From contig JAGHTP010000064.1 in NCBI GenBank assembly GCA_018065265.1, positions 1 through 37,491 on the forward strand: 37,491 nt of DNA, in the 5' to 3' direction. Shown piece by piece: positions 8,703-17,601 of the stretch. The translations under genes and the position numbers were made by a program. Origin of the DNA: Candidatus Cryptobacteroides aphodequi. GTDB lineage: Bacteria > Bacteroidota > Bacteroidia > Bacteroidales > UBA932. How positions within the stretch are numbered: the stretch's first letter is position 1; each line of letters opens with the position of its first letter. Below the pieces are notes generated by a model that was given only the letters and a program-made list of their open reading frames with translations, made no database searches and was not told the DNA's origin.

Positions 8703-9566
8703 TTATTCGACTTCGATGCTCAGACCGTCCCAGGCGGGCTCGACGCCCTCGGGCAGCCGTTTGGCGAACTCTTCGTGAGCGGGCAGGAGGTGTGAGAGAT
8801 GCGTGATGTATGAGTGCTCGGCGCCCACTTTCCCGAAGAAATCGAGGCATTCCGCAAGTGAGAAGTGCGAGCGGTGCGTGCCTTCCTTGACACAGCCTAT
8901 GGTGACCACCTTTACGCCGCGCAGCTTCTCTATCTCGCTGTCGTCTATGAGGTTGACATCGGTCAGATAGGCTATCGGCCCGAAACGGTAGCCGAGCACC
9001 GACAGGCTGCGGTCCTTGAGATGCCAGGCCTGAATGGGCACGACCTGCGCCCTCGCGGGAACGATGGAGGTGTCGGCAGGGAAGTGGCAGTAACCGAAGC
9101 CCCTTTCCCACTGGAGCTTTTCGTCGCCCACGTTCGACACCACTTCGAAAGGCTTCGAGGGGTCTATGCGGTGTATGCGCCATTCGGGCGCGCCTGGATA
9201 GCGCACTTCGGTGAAGGCGTAGGGATAACTCTGACGCAGGGCGTCTTCGACATACTTTTCGCAGTATATGTTGATGGGGTGCCCTTCGCACAGGTTGAGC
9301 GCGCGTGTGTCGTCGAGACCGCCCACGTGATCCATATGGAAATGGGTGATGAGTATTGCGTCCAGATGGTTGATTCCGGAGCGCAGGGCCTGCTGGCGGA
9401 AGTCGGGGCCGCAGTCCACGGCCACCGTGAGGCCTTCGTACTCGATCAGCGCACTGGCACGCAGCCGCTTGTCCTTAGGGTCGGTCGAGCGGCATACGTC
9501 GCACCCGCAACCCAGCATAGGTACGCCGGAAGATGTTCCGGTGCCAAGAAAAGTCAGTTTTGCCAT
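8703..9566 (-). CDS. PhnP-like metallo-beta-lactamase-fold hydrolase
   Basis: A 287-residue MBL-fold protein. The HxHxDH metal motif is THFHMDH (H75, H77, D79, H80). Downstream metal ligands are plausible in LTDVN and TH near the C terminus. An N-terminal Cys cluster GCGCDVC (C20, C22, C25) followed by RLRAS is the hallmark of PhnP-like enzymes, where it binds a structural zinc. PhnP cleaves a cyclic ribose phosphate, but no phosphonate (phn) genes are near, so the substrate here is unknown; a phosphodiesterase is the best guess. The start is the ATG at 9566; the frame opens earlier only at a TTG inside the promoter box. It heads the minus-strand run MBL > M3 peptidase > recQ and is divergent from folB. 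Confidence 0.88.
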   Translation of the reverse strand: MAKLTFLGTGTSSGVPMLGCGCDVCRSTDPKDKRLRASALIEYEGLTVAVDCGPDFRQQALRSGINHLDAILITHFHMDHVGGLDDTRALNLCEGHPINIYCEKYVEDALRQSYPYAFTEVRYPGAPEWRIHRIDPSKPFEVVSNVGDEKLQWERGFGYCHFPADTSIVPARAQVVPIQAWHLKDRSLSVLGYRFGPIAYLTDVNLIDDSEIEKLRGVKVVTIGCVKEGTHRSHFSLAECLDFFGKVGAEHSYITHLSHLLPAHEEFAKRLPEGVEPAWDGLSIEVE

Positions 9567-9572
9567 AGCATA

Positions 9573-9580
9573 CAAATATA
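9573..9580 (-). promoter_or_regulatory. -7 promoter box of the MBL gene, almost touching its ATG
   Basis: TATATTTG on the minus strand, with only 6 nt between it and the ATG at 9566. With the spacing shown by the SRP RNA gene (start 5 nt after the box) transcription would begin at about 9568, leaving a leader of about 2 nt. No convincing -33 TTTG is visible. Confidence 0.5.
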
Positions 9581-9613
9581 GTCATAGTTTTTTTAAGTAA
9601 GCCGGATTCTTAT

Positions 9614-9621
9614 TATTTTTG
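9614..9621 (+). promoter_or_regulatory. -7 promoter box of folB, predicted leaderless start
   Basis: TATTTTTG followed by CGCCG and then the folB ATG at 9627. With a start 5 nt after the box, the mRNA would begin at or 1 nt before the ATG. It heads the long plus-strand run. A -33 element is not obvious. Confidence 0.5.
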
Positions 9622-9626
9622 CGCCG

Positions 9627-9980
9627 ATGAAAGGGACTGTAGAATTGAACGGAATGGCTTTCAGAGCCTTCCACGGCTGCCTCGAGAGCGAAAGGATCGA
9701 GGGTAACGATTTCCTTGTCGACTTCAGCGCCGATTACGACATTTCGGCCGCTGCGGCTTCCGACGACCTTGACTATGCCGTAAACTACGCAGCCATATAC
9801 GAGCTTATTGCCGCGCGTATGGCCATTCCTTCCAACCTTCTTGAAACTCTGGCTGCCGATATGGCCGGGGCCATTGCTCAGGCCTTTCCCCAGCTTGAGA
9901 ACATCCGCGTGAGGGTGGTCAAGAAGAATCCGCCAGTCGATGGCCCCGTAGAATCCTCAGCCGTGAGCGTGTGCCTATGA
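9627..9980 (+). CDS. folB: Dihydroneopterin aldolase
   Basis: A 117-residue protein, the normal length for FolB, which converts 7,8-dihydroneopterin to 6-hydroxymethyl-7,8-dihydropterin plus glycolaldehyde in folate synthesis. Family pattern: FRAFHGCLESERIEGN (12-27) with the conserved Glu after GC, the DLDYAVNYAAIYELI helix (48-62), LLETLAAD (70-77), and VRVVKKNPPVDG near the C terminus with the catalytic Lys. It forms ring-shaped oligomers in known structures. The stop overlaps the mtaB start as ATGATGA, implying translational coupling. No other folate genes are in the window. Confidence 0.93.
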   Translation: MKGTVELNGMAFRAFHGCLESERIEGNDFLVDFSADYDISAAAASDDLDYAVNYAAIYELIAARMAIPSNLLETLAADMAGAIAQAFPQLENIRVRVVKKNPPVDGPVESSAVSVCL

Positions 9981-11305
9981 TGAAAGCAGCGTTCCTTACC
10001 CTCGGCTGCAAGCTTAATTATGCCGAAACATCCACATATACGCGCGATTTTGCGCAGCGTGGCTGGCAGATCGTATCTCCGCGCGAGCAGGCCGACCTCT
10101 ATGTTATTAACACCTGCTCGGTGACGGCTACGTCCGATGCCAAGTCGCGCAATCTGGTGCGCCGTGTGCACCGCACGGCCCCTTCCGCACGCATAGTCGT
10201 GACGGGCTGCAGTGCTCAGTTGCGCGAAGAGGTCTTCAAGGCTATGGAGGGAGTTTCGCTGGTGATAGGCTGTAATGACAAGGCTCTGCTGGTCGATCGC
10301 GCCGTGGCCCTTTTCGCCGCCGAGGCCCCGCAGCAGGCGTCATCTGCCGCAAAGCCCGAAACCTGCCCCCAAGGCCCCGCCGAGCCCGAAACCTGCCCGG
10401 CCGGAAAGCCTTCTGCTATGCCCGAAGGCGTCTTTGCTGCATACAGCACGGGCGAGCGCACCCGCTCCTTCCTGAAGGTGCAGGACGGGTGCAACAATTT
10501 CTGCGCATACTGCACCGTGCCATATGCCCGCGGCCGCAGCCGCAATGTGCCTGTGTGCGAGTGCGTGCGCGCAGCCAAGGCTATCGCCGCCGAAGGCGTG
10601 AAGGAGATAGTGCTCACGGGCGTGAATACCGGCGATTTCGGCCGTACGACAGGGGAGAGCTTCCTCTCGCTTCTCAAGGCTCTTCACGAAGTGGATGGGA
10701 TAGAGCGCTACCGCATCTCGAGCATTGAACCGAATCTTCTTACTGACGAAATCATAGACTGGATAGCCACCAAAGGTGTGAAGTTCCAGCCGCATTTCCA
10801 CATTCCGCTTCAAACCGGATGCGACGCTCTGCTCAAGACTATGGGCCGCCATTACGATACGGCTTTCTTCGCTTCGAGGCTGGAGTACATACGCCGTGCC
10901 TTTGCCGCCGCCGGAAGGCCTCAGGTCTTCTTCGGCATCGATGTTATGGTCGGTCTGCCCGGCGAAAGCCCCGAACGCTTCCTCGAGACTGTCGATTTCA
11001 TAAAGAGCGTGCGCCCCGCCTTCATTCACGTGTTCCCTTATTCGCGCCGGCCGGGTACCAGGGCCGACCTTATGCCCGATCAGGTCAATGAAGCGGAGAA
11101 GAAACGCCGAGTAGCCGTTCTGGAGGGCCTGAGTACCGATTTTAACGATGAATTTATCAAAAGTAACAAAGGTGTTACATTAGAAATTCTCTTCGAATCA
11201 CGCGAAAAGGACGGAACAATGGGCGGTTATACCGGTAATTATATCCGTGTCACCCGGCCTTACGACGCTTCGCTTGTCGGCAAAATAGTGGAGCAGACTC
11301 TCTAG
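9977..11305 (+). CDS. mtaB: tRNA (t6A37) methylthiotransferase MtaB
   Basis: A 442-residue radical-SAM methylthiotransferase that converts t6A37 to ms2t6A37 in ANN-decoding tRNAs. It has the N-terminal UPF0004 domain with cluster cysteines C11 (LGCKLN), C47 (NTCSV) and C78 (TGCSAQ), the radical-SAM CxxxCxxC at C172/C176/C179 (GCNNFCAYC), and a C-terminal TRAM-like tail. The LGCKLNYAE start and GCSAQL distinguish MtaB from MiaB and RimO. Start: ATG at 9977 overlaps the folB stop; an upstream GTG at 9971 is in frame but less likely. Odd feature: residues 117-150 form an Ala/Pro-rich linker with a twice-repeated PETCP segment between the N-terminal and radical-SAM domains. It acts downstream of TsaD, which is encoded 5 kb away in the same run. 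Confidence 0.93.
   Translation: MMKAAFLTLGCKLNYAETSTYTRDFAQRGWQIVSPREQADLYVINTCSVTATSDAKSRNLVRRVHRTAPSARIVVTGCSAQLREEVFKAMEGVSLVIGCNDKALLVDRAVALFAAEAPQQASSAAKPETCPQGPAEPETCPAGKPSAMPEGVFAAYSTGERTRSFLKVQDGCNNFCAYCTVPYARGRSRNVPVCECVRAAKAIAAEGVKEIVLTGVNTGDFGRTTGESFLSLLKALHEVDGIERYRISSIEPNLLTDEIIDWIATKGVKFQPHFHIPLQTGCDALLKTMGRHYDTAFFASRLEYIRRAFAAAGRPQVFFGIDVMVGLPGESPERFLETVDFIKSVRPAFIHVFPYSRRPGTRADLMPDQVNEAEKKRRVAVLEGLSTDFNDEFIKSNKGVTLEILFESREKDGTMGGYTGNYIRVTRPYDASLVGKIVEQTL
10353..10398 (+). repeat. Two direct 16-bp repeats inside mtaB
   Basis: AGCCCGAAACCTGCCC occurs at 10353-10368 and 10383-10398, a 30-bp period that keeps frame. It encodes the KPETCP / EPETCP duplication in the inter-domain linker of MtaB. 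Confidence 0.85.
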
Positions 11306-11331
11306 GATTCGCTTTTCTCCTTATTTTTTGC

Positions 11332-11339
11332 TATTTTTG
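11332..11339 (+). promoter_or_regulatory. Possible -7 promoter box of tamB
   Basis: TATTTTTG lies in the 54-bp gap between mtaB and tamB, 20 nt before the tamB ATG at 11360. The predicted start is near 11344. The gap is T-rich and no good -33 element is visible, so an internal promoter is only moderately supported. Confidence 0.4.
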
Positions 11340-11359
11340 AAGGCTAATGCGTGCGCGCG

Positions 11360-14300
11360 ATGAAAAAAGGCCTTAAAATAGCTGCGAAGATACTGGCGGG
11401 AGTCGCTCTCCTGCTTGGCATCGTGCTGCTGTTGCTGCAGATCCCCGATGTCCAGACCGGCATCGTCAAGAAGGTCTGCAACGGCCTTGAAGACAAGATT
11501 GAAGGCAAGGTCAGCTTCTCTTCGATATCGGTTTCCGGCTTCAATTCCATTGTTGTAAAGGATGTCCTCCTCCTTGATTCGAATCCTTACACGGCCGACA
11601 CTTTCCATCGCGGCTGGGCTCCTGTCGATACCTGTGTGTATGCACGCAAGATAACCGCAACGTTCAATCTGCGGAGTTTCCTCTCTAAAGAGGGCGGCAT
11701 ATATCTTCACCGCGTGAGGGTGGACGGAATGGATATGAACCTTGTCCACGAGCCGGACGGAAAGGTGGCCTGCAACCTGCCGCGCATCTTCAAGTCTGCG
11801 CCTCCGTCGGTGATCCCGCAGCCCTATCCCGACCTTTTCAATATCCGAAGGGTAGAAATCAATGATTTCCATTTCCGCTTCCTTAACTTCTGGGAACCGG
11901 CGTTCGTATATAGCGGCATAGAGATGAACTGGGACGACCTTGATCTGGTCGCTTCCATCAAAGGCCGTAACCTCAAGTGTCTTGGCGGCAGCATCAGCGG
12001 CCGCGTCGAGAGCTGCTACATGCAGGAGAAGAGCGGTTACAGGGCCAGCGTGAGCGGTTTCGTTTCGGGCGGCCCCGGATATGTGCGAATCTCCGACATC
12101 TCCCTCAAGGACAAGTGGTCCGAGGTTTTTGTCGACTGGTACGATATGTCCTACCCCAACATCTACGCCTTCCGCGATTACGCGATGAACGTGCTGATGG
12201 GCGGAGTTGTCAAGCATTCGAGTGTGGCGTTCCAGTCGCTCAGATACTATCTTGGCAACACAATTCCTGACAGCAAGACAGTCCTGCTGCTCAGCGGCGG
12301 CGAGATCAGCGGTGTTCTGGACGACTTCACCATTACGGGTCTTGAGGCTCAGGACCAGGCCAGCAAGGTCAGCTTCGGCCTCACCGGTAACGTGCGCGGC
12401 CTGAAGGAGGAGATGGACGCTCCCATCTACATTGATGCTTTCCTCGACAATGCCCGCTTCACGACAGGCAGCCTTTCGGACCTCGTGTCCACGCTCGTGC
12501 CCGACAGCGGTTTCGACATAAGTTCATACGTGCCAGGCCAGCCGATAGTCTTCAATGCATCCATCAACGGACGCGTGGATTCGCTCGGGCTCAGCGCTTC
12601 GCTCGACAGCGGAATCGGCCGTGTTCGTGCGGAGGCCCTCGTCTCAAACCTTGGAAAGGAATCGGCTCCCATTAAGATAGATGGCGTAGTTTCGACTCAG
12701 GAACTTGACCTCGGCCTGATTCTCGACAGCGGAGACGTTGGTAAGGCGACGGTAAGCGTTGCGGCTGAAGCCAGCCTTGGTGCCGGCAAGCCTTCGGTGA
12801 ATATCAGTGCGCTTTCGGTCGACCGCCTGGGCCTGTTGGGTTACGACTATTCGGCAATCCAGGGCCGCGGAGTGCTTACGAGCAATACTTTCGACGGAAA
12901 GATCATAAGCCGAGACCCGAACCTGTCGCTGCTCTTCCAGGGTATTCTGAGTCTGCCCGACGAGAAGGGCAATGCACTTTACAAGTTCCTTGCGAACATC
13001 GGTTACGCCAATCTTGCCGCACTCGGATTCGACAAGAGGGGAGACCGCTCCGAAATATCCACCAAGGCCACCGTCAACCTGCGGCGCACGCCTGGCGGAA
13101 GCCTTCTTGGTGACATTCAGCTCAAAGGCCTCAAACTGACCAACGGCAGCGGTGTGCACGAGGTTGGCGATATTGAAGCTTCGTCGGCGACCACAGGCTC
13201 GCGACGCAGGATAACATTCAAGAGTTCGTTCGCCGAAGGCGAATATAACGGCGACTGTCCCATACTCGATGCGCCCGGCCGTTTCCTCGATGCGACTCTT
13301 GGCAAATCCATTCCGTCACTTCATCTGAAAGGCGGCAAATGGAACGGTGAGGAGATGAATGTCTCGCTGCGCTTTGCCGACTGTGGCGAACTGCTTGCCT
13401 ACCTGTTGCCTGGCGCGTACATCGCCGAAGGAAGCCGCATATCGGCCAAACTGTCGCGCAGCGGCGAACTCAATGCCCAGGTCCTGTCGGACCGCATAGC
13501 CATAGGCGAGGCCTATCTCAAGGATGTCAACGCCAACGTGGGTGGAGGATCCGGGGCTCTGGCAGTCAGCGTTTCGGTAAAGAATCTGCATACCAATGCG
13601 TTCGAAATCAACAGCATAATCTCAAGTGCCGGAGCAACTGCCGACACTGTGCGCCTGAATGCCGCATACAGCGGGTTCGGAGGACGCAGGGGTGCCGGCA
13701 ATCTTGGTGTCGTTTCGGCGTTCAGCCGCGACCGGCGCGACTCGCTTGTTGTCAACAGCACTACGGCCGGTTCAAGCCTTGTTCTGAACGGCTCGACCTG
13801 GATGTTCCTGGACGAGGGAATAAACTACTGTGCCGGTGACTGGAAGGTCAATGGCTTCAGCCTCAGCAGCCAGGATGGCTCGATGACCGCCCAGGGCGGC
13901 TTCTCGCGTTCGCACAAGGATACGCTCAGCGTCGATTTCAACCACTTCGACCTGGGTATCGCAAATGACTTCCTCGGCGAAGGCCTCGGGCTCGACGGCG
14001 ACCTGTTCGGTTATGTTAAGGTCTCCACGCCCGCGGGCAAGAACCTCGGCGTGTGGTCGCATCTGGTATGTCCCAATGCCAGTCTTGGAGCGGAATCGCT
14101 TGGCGAACTGGCTCTCGAAGCTTCGCGCAATGAGGCCGGAACCGGAATCAAGGCCAATCTGACAAATACCCGCGACGGAATCAAATGCATTGTAGCCGAC
14201 GGAGAATATCTGAGTTCGAAATCAATGCTTGACGCAACGCTCGACCTCGACCGCTTCAACCCCGGAGTCGCTTCTGCTTTGCTTGGCGATGCCGTTTCGG

Positions 14301-15868
14301 GCCTTGACGGAGTAGTGAGCGGTAGCGTGAGGGCTTCCGGCCCCATCAGTGAACTCTCGCTCGACAGCGATGCGCTTGAGATAGGGGAGACAAGGCTCAA
14401 AGTCGGCTTTACCGGCGTGCCGTATACCATTTCGGGACGCGCTTCGCTCCGTAGTGGCAATCTCTACATCGAAGGACTCAGCATCAAGGACGACCATGGC
14501 GGAAGCGCAACGGTCAGCGGAACGCTTGACAGGCTCGAAGCCAGGCTCGACAAACTCGAACTTATGGACAAGGACGATGACGGCACCGGAATCTATGGCA
14601 ATCTGTTCGCATCCGGCGATGCCACGGTGGCCCTTGGAGCCGGCGGCAGCCTCGATGTCGATGCCGATCTTGCCACCACAAAGGAAGGCAAACTGCACAT
14701 ATCTCTCGTCAATGACAATCTCGAAGACGGCTCGTCCATACTCTCGTTCCGCGAAGGCGAGAAGGGCGAGGAGGAACTCTACCGCATAAGCACCGCCGAC
14801 AAGCACAGCGACAGCGCTCTCAAGGTGAATGCCAAGTGCAGGATAGACGCCAACCCGAACCTCGAAGCGCTGCTTGAGATAGACAAGGAGAGCGGCAATG
14901 TCATTTCGGGCCGCGGTGACGGACTCATCACCCTCGATGTCAAGCCCGGCGCTCCGCTTTCGGTGGGCGGCGACTACAGCATAACCGAAGGAAAGTACCA
15001 CTTCAGCGTGCTCGGCAATATGGCCAACCGCGACTTCACCATTCAGGACGGAAGCTCCATAAAGTTCAACGGCGATGTCCTGGATTCGGAATTCGACGTG
15101 CTTGCAAAGCACTCGCTGAAGACTTCGCTATCGTCCCTGATGTCCGATACCACATCGGTATCGACCCGTCGTCTGGTTGAGTGCGGAATACATATCACGG
15201 AGCGTCTTCGCAACCCCAATCTTTCGTTCTCGATCACCATACCCGACCTCGATCCTACCACCAAGTCTCTGGTGGAGAGTGAACTCAATACCGAGGACAA
15301 GGTTCAGAAACAGTTCATAGCACTGCTTCTCACAGGTTCGTTCATACCGGGCGAGCAGAGCGGTGTGGTCAACACAACCGGCAACAACATTCTCTACAAC
15401 AACCTTTCGTCGATAATGAGCGGTCAGCTCAACAACATACTCCAGAAGCTCGACATTCCGCTCGACCTTGGTCTCAGTTATCAGCAGAACGAGATGGGTA
15501 CCGATATCTTCGACGTGGCTGTCTCTACCCAGCTGTTCGGCAACAGGGTTGTGGTGAACGGTTCGGTGGGCAACAGGCAGTACAGTACCCAGAGCGACGA
15601 TTCCGTGGTGGGCGATGTGGACATCGAAGTCAAACTCGACGACCAGGGCAAGGTTCGCCTGAACCTGTTCTCGCATTCGGCCGACGACTATACCTCGTAC
15701 CTCGACAACACCCAGCGCAATGGCGTTGGTATAACATATCAGCAGGAATACAACAAAATCTCCGACTTCTTCAAGCGTCTGTTCATGAGCAAGGAGGAGA
15801 AGGAGGCTGCAGACCTTGAAATAGCGTCCGGCAAGACAGAGCGGACGCGCATAACAATAGATGAGTAA
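11360..15868 (+). CDS. tamB: TamB-like translocation/assembly module protein
   Basis: A 1502-residue protein with one N-terminal membrane anchor (about residues 8-27) and a very long periplasmic part of repeating beta-strands, the AsmA/TamB-type groove. The last about 400 residues carry the TamB C-terminal (DUF490) pattern: a barrel-like region with DPTTKSLVESELNTEDKVQ, a long amphipathic segment (FIALLLTGSFIPG) and a final strand-rich stretch ending near the FFKRLF motif. TamB proteins span from the inner to the outer membrane and work with an Omp85 partner (TamA or BamA) in outer-membrane protein insertion or lipid transport; no Omp85 gene is in the window. I take the ATG at 11360, three codons inside a GTG, because it begins a clean KKGLKIAAK anchor. 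It overlaps the next gene by 8 bp. Confidence 0.88.
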   Translation: MKKGLKIAAKILAGVALLLGIVLLLLQIPDVQTGIVKKVCNGLEDKIEGKVSFSSISVSGFNSIVVKDVLLLDSNPYTADTFHRGWAPVDTCVYARKITATFNLRSFLSKEGGIYLHRVRVDGMDMNLVHEPDGKVACNLPRIFKSAPPSVIPQPYPDLFNIRRVEINDFHFRFLNFWEPAFVYSGIEMNWDDLDLVASIKGRNLKCLGGSISGRVESCYMQEKSGYRASVSGFVSGGPGYVRISDISLKDKWSEVFVDWYDMSYPNIYAFRDYAMNVLMGGVVKHSSVAFQSLRYYLGNTIPDSKTVLLLSGGEISGVLDDFTITGLEAQDQASKVSFGLTGNVRGLKEEMDAPIYIDAFLDNARFTTGSLSDLVSTLVPDSGFDISSYVPGQPIVFNASINGRVDSLGLSASLDSGIGRVRAEALVSNLGKESAPIKIDGVVSTQELDLGLILDSGDVGKATVSVAAEASLGAGKPSVNISALSVDRLGLLGYDYSAIQGRGVLTSNTFDGKIISRDPNLSLLFQGILSLPDEKGNALYKFLANIGYANLAALGFDKRGDRSEISTKATVNLRRTPGGSLLGDIQLKGLKLTNGSGVHEVGDIEASSATTGSRRRITFKSSFAEGEYNGDCPILDAPGRFLDATLGKSIPSLHLKGGKWNGEEMNVSLRFADCGELLAYLLPGAYIAEGSRISAKLSRSGELNAQVLSDRIAIGEAYLKDVNANVGGGSGALAVSVSVKNLHTNAFEINSIISSAGATADTVRLNAAYSGFGGRRGAGNLGVVSAFSRDRRDSLVVNSTTAGSSLVLNGSTWMFLDEGINYCAGDWKVNGFSLSSQDGSMTAQGGFSRSHKDTLSVDFNHFDLGIANDFLGEGLGLDGDLFGYVKVSTPAGKNLGVWSHLVCPNASLGAESLGELALEASRNEAGTGIKANLTNTRDGIKCIVADGEYLSSKSMLDATLDLDRFNPGVASALLGDAVSGLDGVVSGSVRASGPISELSLDSDALEIGETRLKVGFTGVPYTISGRASLRSGNLYIEGLSIKDDHGGSATVSGTLDRLEARLDKLELMDKDDDGTGIYGNLFASGDATVALGAGGSLDVDADLATTKEGKLHISLVNDNLEDGSSILSFREGEKGEEELYRISTADKHSDSALKVNAKCRIDANPNLEALLEIDKESGNVISGRGDGLITLDVKPGAPLSVGGDYSITEGKYHFSVLGNMANRDFTIQDGSSIKFNGDVLDSEFDVLAKHSLKTSLSSLMSDTTSVSTRRLVECGIHITERLRNPNLSFSITIPDLDPTTKSLVESELNTEDKVQKQFIALLLTGSFIPGEQSGVVNTTGNNILYNNLSSIMSGQLNNILQKLDIPLDLGLSYQQNEMGTDIFDVAVSTQLFGNRVVVNGSVGNRQYSTQSDDSVVGDVDIEVKLDDQGKVRLNLFSHSADDYTSYLDNTQRNGVGITYQQEYNKISDFFKRLFMSKEEKEAADLEIASGKTERTRITIDE

Positions 15869-16571
15869 ACTCTACCTCATACCTTCGACACTTGGCGACA
15901 ACGACCCGCGTGAGGTCCTGCCTGCAAGCGTACTTGAACTTTTGCCTTCGATAGGCACCTATATCGTTGAGAATGAGCGCACAGTAAGGCGCTTCCTCTC
16001 GCGCGCAGGCCTGCGTGGCAGCATCTCCGAACTCAAGATGGTCGAACTCAGCGAGCATACCACGCCCGCCGAAGTGGAGGCCATGGCCGCGCTTTTCGAC
16101 GCGGGCGATGTCGGTCTTGTGAGCGAGGCCGGCCTTCCCGCCGTTGCCGACCCCGGTGCCCAGGTCGTGGCTCTCTGCCACCGCAAGGGCATTGAAGTGG
16201 TGCCTCTGGTCGGTCCTTCGTCGCTGATGCTGGCCCTTATGGGTTCCGGCCTTAACGGGCAGTCGTTCGCATTCCGCGGCTACATCTCGGCAAAGACCGA
16301 CGAGCGCCGCGAGCAGATACGTTCGCTCGAGAAGACCTCCCGCTCGCTCCGGCAGACACAGATTCTCATAGAAACCCCATACAGGAATGATTCGCTTCTG
16401 AAGGACCTTGCCGCCTGTCTTGGCGGAGAGGTGATGCTTTGCGCCGCGGCCGACCTCACTCTGCCCACGCAGACCATCATCACCCGCAAGGTGTGCGCCT
16501 GGCGTGAGTTGCTCTCGAAAGACGCTTCGCCCATAGGCAAGCGTCCGTGTGTATTTTTGATTCTGGCTTGA
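15861..16571 (+). CDS. RsmI-like SAM-dependent (tetrapyrrole-methylase fold) methyltransferase
   Basis: A 236-residue protein of the RsmI/YraL branch. Seen: LYLIPSTLGD at the N terminus where RsmI has LYLVPTPIGN, SEAGLPAVADPG (RsmI: SDAGTPxxSDPG), GPSSLMLALMGSGL, and an FRGYIS equivalent. RsmI 2'-O-methylates C1402 of 16S rRNA. This protein is shorter (RsmI is about 280 residues) and its first motif is altered. Bacteroidota often carry such a short paralog, so rRNA methylation is plausible but not certain. It overlaps tamB by 8 bp and is 4 bp before tsaD. Confidence 0.8.
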   Translation: MSKLYLIPSTLGDNDPREVLPASVLELLPSIGTYIVENERTVRRFLSRAGLRGSISELKMVELSEHTTPAEVEAMAALFDAGDVGLVSEAGLPAVADPGAQVVALCHRKGIEVVPLVGPSSLMLALMGSGLNGQSFAFRGYISAKTDERREQIRSLEKTSRSLRQTQILIETPYRNDSLLKDLAACLGGEVMLCAAADLTLPTQTIITRKVCAWRELLSKDASPIGKRPCVFLILA

Positions 16572-16575
16572 AAAG

Positions 16576-17598
16576 ATGTCTGATATTATTCTTGGCATAG
16601 AGTCGTCTTGTGACGACACATCCGCGGCCGTCATTGCCGACCGCGTTCTCCTTTCGAATGTAATCGCTTCGCAGGATGTGCACCGCGCATACGGCGGAGT
16701 CGTTCCCGAACTCGCTTCGCGTGCCCACGAGCTGAACATTGTGCCCGTGGTGAGCGAGGCCCTGAACCGCGCCGGAGTGAAGGCTTCCGAACTCAGCGCA
16801 ATAGCATTCACGCGCGGCCCCGGACTGCTGGGCTCGTTGCTCGTAGGTACTTCGTTCGCCAAGTCGCTCGGCCTGGCTCTCGACATACCCATTGTGGATG
16901 TGAACCACCTCCAGGGCCATATCCTGGCCAGCTTCGTGCGGCAGAAGGACGTTCCCGTACGTGAGCCGAAATTCCCTTATCTCTGCCTTCTGGTAAGTGG
17001 CGGCAACTCGCAGATCGTGCGTGTCGATTCGCCGCTCGAGTTCACCTTCCTCGGCCAGACCATCGATGACGCTGTGGGCGAGGCTTTCGACAAATGCTCC
17101 AAGATGATGGGCCTCGGCTATCCGGGCGGCCCCATCATTGACAGGCTTGCCAAGCAGGGCGATCCCAAGCGCTTCACCTTCGCCAAGCCGCATATCCCCG
17201 GACTCGACTATTCGTTCAGCGGCGTGAAGACTTCGCTCCTGTACTTCGTCCGTGACCAGATTGCCCTCGACCCCGATTTTATGGAGAAGAACAAGGAGGA
17301 CATCTGCGCTTCGTTCCAGAAGACGCTCATAGACATCCTGCTCGACAAGCTCATCAAGGCTGCAAAGCAGACAGGCATACGCGAGATAGCCATCGGCGGC
17401 GGTGTGTCCGCGAACAGCGGTCTTCGCAACCGTATGCTCGAAGAGGGCGCAAGGCGCGGCTGGAATGTCTATCTGCCTGAATTCAAGTTCACTACCGACA
17501 ATGCCGCGATGATCGCAATTGCCGGATACTTCCATTATCTGGCGGGCGAGAAGGCCGGTCTCGATGCCGCTCCCGTTTCGCGTTTCGCCGATTTTTAG
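16576..17598 (+). CDS. tsaD: tRNA N6-threonylcarbamoyladenosine transferase TsaD
   Basis: A 340-residue ASKHA-fold enzyme that, with TsaB/TsaE, moves the threonylcarbamoyl group made by TsaC onto A37 of ANN-decoding tRNAs. Marks: GIESSCDDT (7-15), the metal-binding NHLQGH with H111 and H115, SGGNSQ, the GVKTSLLYF segment and GGGVSANSGLR near the C terminus. Length is the family norm. TsaB, TsaC and TsaE are not in the window. It supplies the t6A substrate of MtaB, encoded upstream in the same run. Confidence 0.97.
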   Translation: MSDIILGIESSCDDTSAAVIADRVLLSNVIASQDVHRAYGGVVPELASRAHELNIVPVVSEALNRAGVKASELSAIAFTRGPGLLGSLLVGTSFAKSLGLALDIPIVDVNHLQGHILASFVRQKDVPVREPKFPYLCLLVSGGNSQIVRVDSPLEFTFLGQTIDDAVGEAFDKCSKMMGLGYPGGPIIDRLAKQGDPKRFTFAKPHIPGLDYSFSGVKTSLLYFVRDQIALDPDFMEKNKEDICASFQKTLIDILLDKLIKAAKQTGIREIAIGGGVSANSGLRNRMLEEGARRGWNVYLPEFKFTTDNAAMIAIAGYFHYLAGEKAGLDAAPVSRFADF

Positions 17599-17601
17599 TC
17601 T

